A DNA stretch of 64,000 nt from Gyromitra esculenta (taxonomy: Eukaryota; Ascomycota; Pezizomycetes; Pezizales; Discinaceae): assembly GCA_038503075.1 (NCBI GenBank), contig JBCAML010000009.1:1240001-1304000 (forward strand). Direction: 5' to 3'. Made by a program: the position numbers and the translations under genes. The first letter of the stretch is position 1. Each line of letters begins with the position of its first letter. The notes under the pieces were generated by a model, which saw only the letters and a list, made by a program, of their open reading frames with translations, was not told the origin of the DNA and did no database searches. Shown here in pieces: positions 58,063-64,000 of the stretch.

Positions 58063-60490
58063 CTACAAATCATCATCGTCCTCAATACCCCGACGGCGTC
58101 CGCGAGTAACCTCATACAGCGGCTTCCAATCGCGATACCTCGGCAACTCATTACGATCCTCCGGCACCTCAACAATGACCGACGCCACACCAACCTTCAA
58201 GCTCAGAACTTCATCACGAGAGACAGCGGTGCCGTCAGTCTTGTTGATTCTCCAATGGAGCTGCTTCGTCAGGAAGGGGATGACGATCTCCGGCTCCAGA
58301 CTCTGCAGTTCTGGGATAGCAGTATCCGGGATACGGTCAAGGAGGGCACCAGTCAATGGGATGGATGCAGTGACCACTAGCTTGTTTTCAGCGTCGGTTT
58401 TACATTTCTCGCAGCCGGTGGTGTGGGGGTCGTTGGCGAAGACGGCGAATGTACCAACGAGATTGTCGTCGTTGATACGGAGGTAGGGATCTTCGTTGAA
58501 ACTGCCTAGGAAGACGTGGACGTTGAAGGATCCCTCGAGGGCGTATTTCTCGACACGGAGATTGGCAAAGTATCTATAGAAGTGTTAGCGGCAAGTGATC
58601 GACGAGTGTGTGGTTTGGTCTTACTCATGGTAGTGGTTATCGTGGATCAACTGGAGCCCCCCTCCGGCTCCGTGCTGGGGTTCCTTGGAGCTGGTATCGG
58701 TATGTCCATGATGATGGTGGTGATGATGGTGATGGCCCGAGTGTGATTCATCATCCCCAGGTCCGTCGGTCTGTGGGATTCCAATGTTCTGTTGGGCAGC
58801 ACCACCTTTGGCGGGTGCAATCCCAGACGCAACAACGTTGGGGGTAACACCACTCAGAACCCTGTTGAGCGGCGCAGTCTTTCCGTACAAACGCTGAACG
58901 GCCGCTTGGACGTTGGCCTTGACTTGAGCTGGGGTGACGGTGCCCCAATCGACGAGCTCGGGGTAGGTGCTGCCAAAAACTTTTAGGTTTCTGGCAGTTT
59001 CGGAGTACCAGAATGTGGTGTCGTTTTGATGGAATGGTACAAGAGCTGTGGTAAAAATGAGTTAAAACTCAAACTTCCGGGGTCTAAATAAAATATAAAT
59101 GCAATATAACTCACGAGTCGTGGGGCCTTCAATGGTGGGTTGTACGTTCGGGTTGTCGGTGCCGTTAGTCCAGAAGGTGGAGTTCGCGGCTTGCTGATTT
59201 ACGACATAGCTGCTAGGGTTCAAAACTTGCCATAAGGCGAAGATACGATCGACATTGCAATGGTGAAGCCAAAAAACGGGATCGAAACCAGCATATCCGG
59301 GATCAGACTAAAGTTTTTGTTAGGGTTATACTAAAAGCATGACGCAGAATTCCCTACCATGTGTCCATCTCCACCAATCAATGTGTGGATAACGTTGTGG
59401 ACAGATTCCAGTGAGTCGTAGTCATCTGGGTTGTTGTTGTTGTTCCAACCATCGTTGGAAAAGTACTGGAAGTTCTGATAGTTGTTCTTGCTGAGAAGAG
59501 CGAAGATTCTGTCACGGAGACTTGAGTGCAATAGCAATGTTAGTAAATTGAGAAGAAAAAGGGAATGATTTAATTTCCTTACTTGAGAAGGGGTCTTCTG
59601 GTTGGTGGAAAAGATGGGGCCGCGGCGAAGCTCGCCATCTGTGTTGCAACTACTTGTGGACGGCTGGCATCATTTGGACCTGGTCGGTTGCCTGTGCCTG
59701 GTTGGCGAAGCGTATTGAGCCAGACGCTTTGCGGAGAAAACTGGAAGAAAGTATTAGTCTTGATCTAATCAACTTGGCGCTGACGGGCATTAAGTAATTT
59801 CGTACCGGGAAATCAGTCTTATCGATGGTACCGAAATTGTAGGAATAGAGAGGATTATTGATGGTCTTCGGCCCAGTTGCCGTCACGACCTGAACGGTCT
59901 TCTGTGTGAGGACAATGTCGGGCAATTTTGAATTAGCCGCAAAGTCCCAGTACCTATTGTAGATTAGACGACGATTAGAAAAAAAAAAATTATTCGAAGA
60001 CGAGCGCGAGAAGCTAGATACTTACGGGATACGGAGAGATGGCAAAAGGCGAGTGTATTTATCTTTATTAGCACCGGCAGGAAAAGCTGCAATGGCAGCT
60101 TTGGCATTGGCATAAAGCGTTTGCTATAGAGCTATCGTCAACCTTTCGATTACAACATGGACGGAACTAAAGGATAAGGTATACCTCAAAGAGTGCAAGG
60201 TATGGACGATGCCATGGCAAAAACAAAATACTCGAGTGGGTACAGTATCCGGCCCTATTACCATTGCCAGCGACATTGTCCCAGGCCTTATACGGGCGTC
60301 CGTGAATACCAGCAATCTGGTACCAGGAGAGCTTATCAGTTTTGGGAAGAGCTTGCATACGCTGCAGACCAAGCAGGTAAATATTGAGCAAGTCCGCATT
60401 TTGAATAAATTCATTGATCTCAAGACGGAGCGGGACAACATTCCCGCTTACTCCATCCTTGACCCCGGTGATGTCAACGTAGTCTGTCAT
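58063..60490 (-). CDS. Tyrosinase (type-3 copper monooxygenase/diphenol oxidase)
   Basis: Eight exons (60490-60185, 60123-60026, 59953-59806, 59740-59583, 59520-59358, 59307-59115, 59045-58625, 58573-58063) encode 665 residues. Tyrosinases hydroxylate monophenols and oxidise diphenols to quinones, feeding melanin synthesis. CuA ligands are H63 (GIHGRPY), H85 ([20 protein letters not shown]) and H94. C83 is placed for the Cys-His thioether seen in fungal enzymes. CuB ligands are H278 and H282 ([15 protein letters not shown]) plus one His of [14 protein letters not shown] (H306/H307). The core is followed by a linker with nine consecutive His (58708-58734), then the C-terminal domain ([40 protein letters not shown]) that normally caps the active site until cleaved. 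No signal peptide is visible, so it is probably cytosolic, as in other long fungal tyrosinases. Exon junctions keep frame throughout. Confidence 0.95.
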
Positions 60491-61524
60491 ATTTGTGTGT
60501 GATGTTAAAGTGGGCTTAGAGAGGAACTGTAGTGTCGAGCGGTGGTGGAAGGTGATGGAGAGGGCAGATGAAGAGGGGTATTTGTAGATAAAAGTATCCT
60601 GCTTGGAGGGGTTGTGATATCAAAAGAAATTTAGAGACAAAGGCTGAACCGACTGAGAAACCTTGAAACGGGGATTCAGGTGATGCTCGGGAGCTTAGGT
60701 CAATAATCTGTTTTGTTAACTACATGCACATGTGTTTCCCGATGCCGTGCTCGAGGACAACTCCACGGCAGGGTACAATTGCGGTAGCGATATTCTGCAG
60801 GTGAACCCTTCAAGAGAGGTTTGATACTACTGCGAGTAGCCTTGGGCATGTGGGTGGGCAAACTACTCTTACCTTTTAGTATAGTCTATCCTATAAGGCT
60901 GGATTAAACCGTGCTGATTCGCTGGTCATCTGTAAACACTCCTAGCTATTGGAGGAAACACATGGACCATGAGACATGCAGCCTTGTCGCTTGTCGTCAA
61001 CCTTCAGCTCTAGAATAAGATTGTAAGCGAATGTAGCAATCTCATGCACCTGGAACTTCATCGGCAACTAAAAAGCGGGGTTAGAGCGTCGTTTATGCGG
61101 GTCTAGATCTTGAGTTCTTTTCGCCTATCATAAGGCAGCCTTGGAATTGCCCGCGCTGAGGTGAGATAGACGTAGCCGGAATTTAAATCAGGATGGGAAT
61201 AGTTATTCGCCTTGCTGCCGATTACATTGCGCAAATCCGAGCCTAAGGCATTCTACTGGCCAGGATGACACTAAGCGGGCCGTAGCAGGGCCGCTGATTA
61301 TTCTGTTTGTAGAGTACAACCGTGTAAGAAAAGTCTTGACACCCACTTCACCAGCGAGACAGCCACGGGGTCCCAAGACTTTTCTTACGCGGTTGCGCTA
61401 GGATATCGTATAAACAGCTCTGTTCACAGGACACATCTGGGCGGTTGTTCTCGAGCAAGGCTACTGTGAAACGTCTATCATTCTGCAAGACTACATATGC
61501 TAACGTACGATTCTTGTATGAATG
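60491..61524. other. 1.0 kb spacer, tyrosinase promoter side
   Basis: The tyrosinase (minus) starts at 60490, so its promoter lies here. The 3' end of the FMN-protein gene is at the far side. It contains the 22 bp-arm hairpin at 61317-61395. No gene is seen. Confidence 0.5.
61317..61395. repeat. Inverted repeat (22 bp arms, 35 nt spacer)
   Basis: Left arm 61317-61338 (CAACCGTGTAAGAAAAGTC...) and right arm 61374-61395 (CAAGACTTTTCTTACGCGG...) are complementary at 21 of 22 positions; the one difference is T against C. It could be a tiny MITE, the fused ends of a deleted transposon, or a hairpin near the 3' end of the 61525 gene. No clear target duplication flanks it. Confidence 0.8.
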
Positions 61525-62532
61525 TTAATTTTCTTTTTCCACCATAGCTTCCTCTGCATATGTCTGCTCAGCTAGATTCCTCTTCTCGATGAAGCTACTA
61601 ATGTGCTCCGGCACTTCTGTAACCAGGTTATACGGACTAGGTACAGGTGTACTCATGGTCTCGAAGGATGGCACTACTCCCGTCCACACTCTCTCACACA
61701 AGCTGGAACTCTCCTTATCTTTCTTTTCATCAGTTGGTGGCCCGGTCCTAAGCTTTGCAGAAGCGCTGGTAACTGTCATCTTCAATATGGAGGTTGAACT
61801 CAATTCTGCCTCGCTTGGCGGAACACGACTATGTTCCCATCGATCAGGAACAACGGAATTAGTGATCAATTCCATGGCGTAGAGTTTTTCCTCAGGATCC
61901 TCAACTACTGTTGCAGTTCCGTGAAGTATTGCAGACCGGAAGTTGTATGAGTGGGAGAAGGGCGTGAGTGATAGTACCAGGCCATCAACCTTGGTAGCAG
62001 CCACACAAAGAGGAATGCCGGCCGACCCGCTCCTTGCGAGGTTCATAATCCGAGATGAAACATAACCGTGGAGGTAGCTGTTAACCTTACGTTAGCACTG
62101 CATGGAGTATATTTCGCCAACGACTGGAAACAGCGGGTAGGGGAATGCGGTGCCGGAACTTACCAGTCAAGAGGATCAGATTCGGAAGAGCTGGGGTAAT
62201 CAAAAGATCCCATCTGCCCTATCAGAGGAAGGATCACCGGGATCGGTGCTGACGACAAGTCTTTTGGATCCGAGGGTGCTATAAAGGAAACATGGAGAAC
62301 GGAAGTCGAATTGACAATTTGATGAATAGTCAATGCATCGTAGCTTGCTGTCAAATTGTGAGAACACGATCTCAAAACCTCAATTTAGAGCTGAAAAACT
62401 GTCATTGTTTTCTGAGGAACATCTGCAGATGTCGAAAAAACAAATATCTTGCAGGTAGGACAACATACCTATACGATCGTATCTATTCACCTTATTGACT
62501 GGAGTCTTTGGATAGCTAAGTTCCCGTGGCAT
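61525..62532 (-). CDS. Flavin-nucleotide-binding split-barrel protein (pyridoxamine 5'-phosphate oxidase-like superfamily)
   Basis: Three exons (62532-62469, 62347-62164, 62077-61525) encode 266 residues. The assembled N-terminus MPRELSYPKTPVNKVNRYDR continues as ASYDALTIHQIVNSTSVLHV and LPLIGQMGSFDYPSSSESDP, then LDCYLHGYVSSRIMNLARSG, GIPLCVAATKVDGLVLSLTP and FSHSYNFRSAILHGTATVVE. This is the conserved layout of fungal and bacterial FMN-binding split-barrel proteins annotated as Pyridox_ox_2/flavin-nucleotide-binding. AMELITNSVVPDRWEHSRVP and the VWTGVVPSFET motif follow. Related proteins are described as FMN-binding; a true pyridoxamine-phosphate oxidase reaction is not established for this subgroup. 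The two introns have good GTATGT/GTAAGT donors and ACAG acceptors. Regulation is not visible. Confidence 0.9.
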
Positions 62533-64000
62533 GGCTGAACGTAAATGTAGAAATATCTTCTTGCCTCTGCAGTTGAATGCGGAGTGTAGTTGCAGGTTTA
62601 TGTACAATCTATTCGCGCGAGTCACATGGTCCTTTCGGACCTTGTTGGTCAGCACGAAAGTGCTTCAGAACATCAATCGCGAGGAACTGCCATGTCTAGC
62701 CTAGCAAGTTGATATTTGTGCGTTTAGAGCGGGGAACCTACATGTGGTCCCATGCGCAAGAGCGGCCCAGGAAGCTTAATGCGGGAACAGAAGGCCGAAT
62801 TTATAGTTATCGATAAGGATAAGGGCTAGGGTTTTCTGGATACCATACTCCCATTTTATATGTCCAGCCCTTTGGCCAATCAATTCGCTTGTCTTAATGA
62901 ACCATTACCAGTTATGGCCCTCGCCTTGGGAAAGGGTTTGAAGAGCATAGAAAATAATAGAAAACCAAGCGGAGGTAGAGGCTGGGAATACATGTAGTAA
63001 GCATGCGATGAGGCAATGTCTTTGTGGACAGAAGTGAGTCTGATGGTGCGGGGAGCCTTATCTTATGTTCACGACTGATTACTAGGGCTCCTACAGATCC
63101 ACACTCTTCTCCGAAAAGCTATGATATTGCTCGAGAGAGATTTAGCTCAATTTCTCTCACTTGAGAGAAATTGATACAATATGAGTGCGTTGAGGCTCAA
63201 CTAGGAATACCGCTATTTCCATTGCGGCTTTTAATATCATCGGAGACTTAGACTACTCGGGTCAGGAGAGAAGTATTGGAACCTACTAGAGTGCCACGGA
63301 CCTGAGCGGTCACAGTATTGCTCTGTTGTTCTCACTGTGCCCTACTGTACCGCATTAACTAGAAATATACAACCACACGCTAGTAGATTGGATTAAGCTC
63401 GAGGCTGTGTAAGAGAGTGAATTTCGTAAGTTTTTTTTGTTTTTCGGCGGATTCATTTACCCGAATTGGTTAACTGACACCAGAAACAGCAGCAGGTGGC
63501 GAAAACTCGAGTTTTAAGGCCCGCCACATCTTATTTCAACATCTTAGCGCGTGGTTGTATAATTCCAGTTAATGCGGTATTCCGCAATATTTCGCTACGT
63601 CACGGCGCTGTTCTCCCTTTCGGGATGTCTCAATACTCCATCTGTGACCTAGGTACAGGTACAGAACAAACTATAGCTTAGTGACATGGAGGATGAATGT
63701 GCGCAAATGCTCTATTTTGAGAGAGTTAGATACTTACGTCCCTTTATCTGCTCTCCATTTTCGTCGCCCGTAATTGAAATACACCATGCAAAGGCCAACC
63801 AAAATGATATGCATGGGAAAGGCGCTCTTTCCACAGCGATCTACCAATAGGAATTCTATCGCAGGGGATCTTACGTTATCAGTTAGTGTTGGGCGTTGAA
63901 CACAGACAAAAAAATCTGATCGAAACTGCCTGCATCACATCATATCATGCAAGCTTCCTTTTTTTGGTTGCATAATTAACGCTCTCCGTTCAAATATTCT
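62533..64000. other. 1.5 kb spacer to the window end
   Basis: No gene is supported. It holds one TACATGTA palindrome (62989) and a 13 bp-arm hairpin (63147-63174). Short frames near 63496 have no motif. Confidence 0.5.
63147..63174. repeat. Perfect 13 bp-arm hairpin with 2 nt loop
   Basis: TCAATTTCTCTCA, loop CT, TGAGAGAAATTGA. A near-continuous palindrome in non-coding sequence; it could be a binding site for a dimeric factor, a cruciform or a transposon remnant. Confidence 0.7.

Noticed and set aside
1..64000. CRISPR arrays, bacterial operons, tRNA or rRNA genes
   Set aside because: No regularly spaced repeats, no Shine-Dalgarno-led operons, and no intact A/B-box tRNA or rRNA sequence was found by eye; a tRNA scan would be needed to exclude small RNA genes fully.

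Overview
The window is a nuclear contig of a filamentous ascomycete (Pezizomycotina). The evidence is many short introns (about 50 to 90 bp, a few over 200 bp) with GTRNGT donors and CTRAY branch sites, and typical fungal proteins: EPL1, calcineurin B, PET127, RRP36, a BUR1-type kinase and a tyrosinase. I infer an early-diverging Pezizomycotina lineage from the gene-poor spacers mixed with compact genes, but I cannot name the genus.

Layout. 1-1075 (+) is the 3' end of a BUR1-like CDK. 1076-9308 is gene-empty. 9309-10538 (+) is an acidic fungal protein of unknown function. 11920-13286 (+) is a disordered, probably nuclear protein behind a roughly 600 bp pyrimidine-rich leader. 15301-17660 (-) is EPL1 and 18135-19109 (+) is CNB1; they diverge from a shared 474 bp promoter. 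19951-21130 (-) is a conserved fungal protein of unknown function. 21131-27096 is gene-poor. 27097-28923 (+) is eEF1B-gamma. 29724-30836 (-) is RRP36 and 31195-32982 (+) an FCP1/HAD-like protein, again divergent. 32983-35899 is empty. 35900-39442 (-) is a PH-LRR protein. 39443-47291 is a gene-less block carrying a clear 513 bp MITE. 47292-50122 (-) is PET127 and 50395-51556 (+) is KAE1, divergent from 272 bp. 52758-54007 (+) is a membrane protein. 55826-57122 (+) is PDX1. 58063-60490 (-) is a tyrosinase. 61525-62532 (-) is an FMN-binding split-barrel protein related to pyridoxamine-phosphate oxidases.

Most genes are housekeeping: transcription (BUR1, EPL1), signalling (CNB1), translation and tRNA modification (eEF1B-gamma, KAE1), ribosome biogenesis (RRP36), mitochondrial RNA (PET127) and vitamin B6 (PDX1). 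No secondary-metabolite cluster or defence island was recognised. PDX1, the tyrosinase and the FMN protein lie together, but a joint role is only a guess.

The most unusual signals are non-coding: a dispersed 17-mer (TCGAGTGATATTTCATG; four strong and five degraded copies, all on the + strand), nine copies of the palindrome TACATGTA, a Tc1/mariner-type MITE with 37 bp perfect terminal inverted repeats and a TA duplication, and a 22 bp-arm hairpin near 61.3 kb. All exon boundaries were placed by hand from splice signals, reading frame and remembered family conservation; no alignment or transcript was available.
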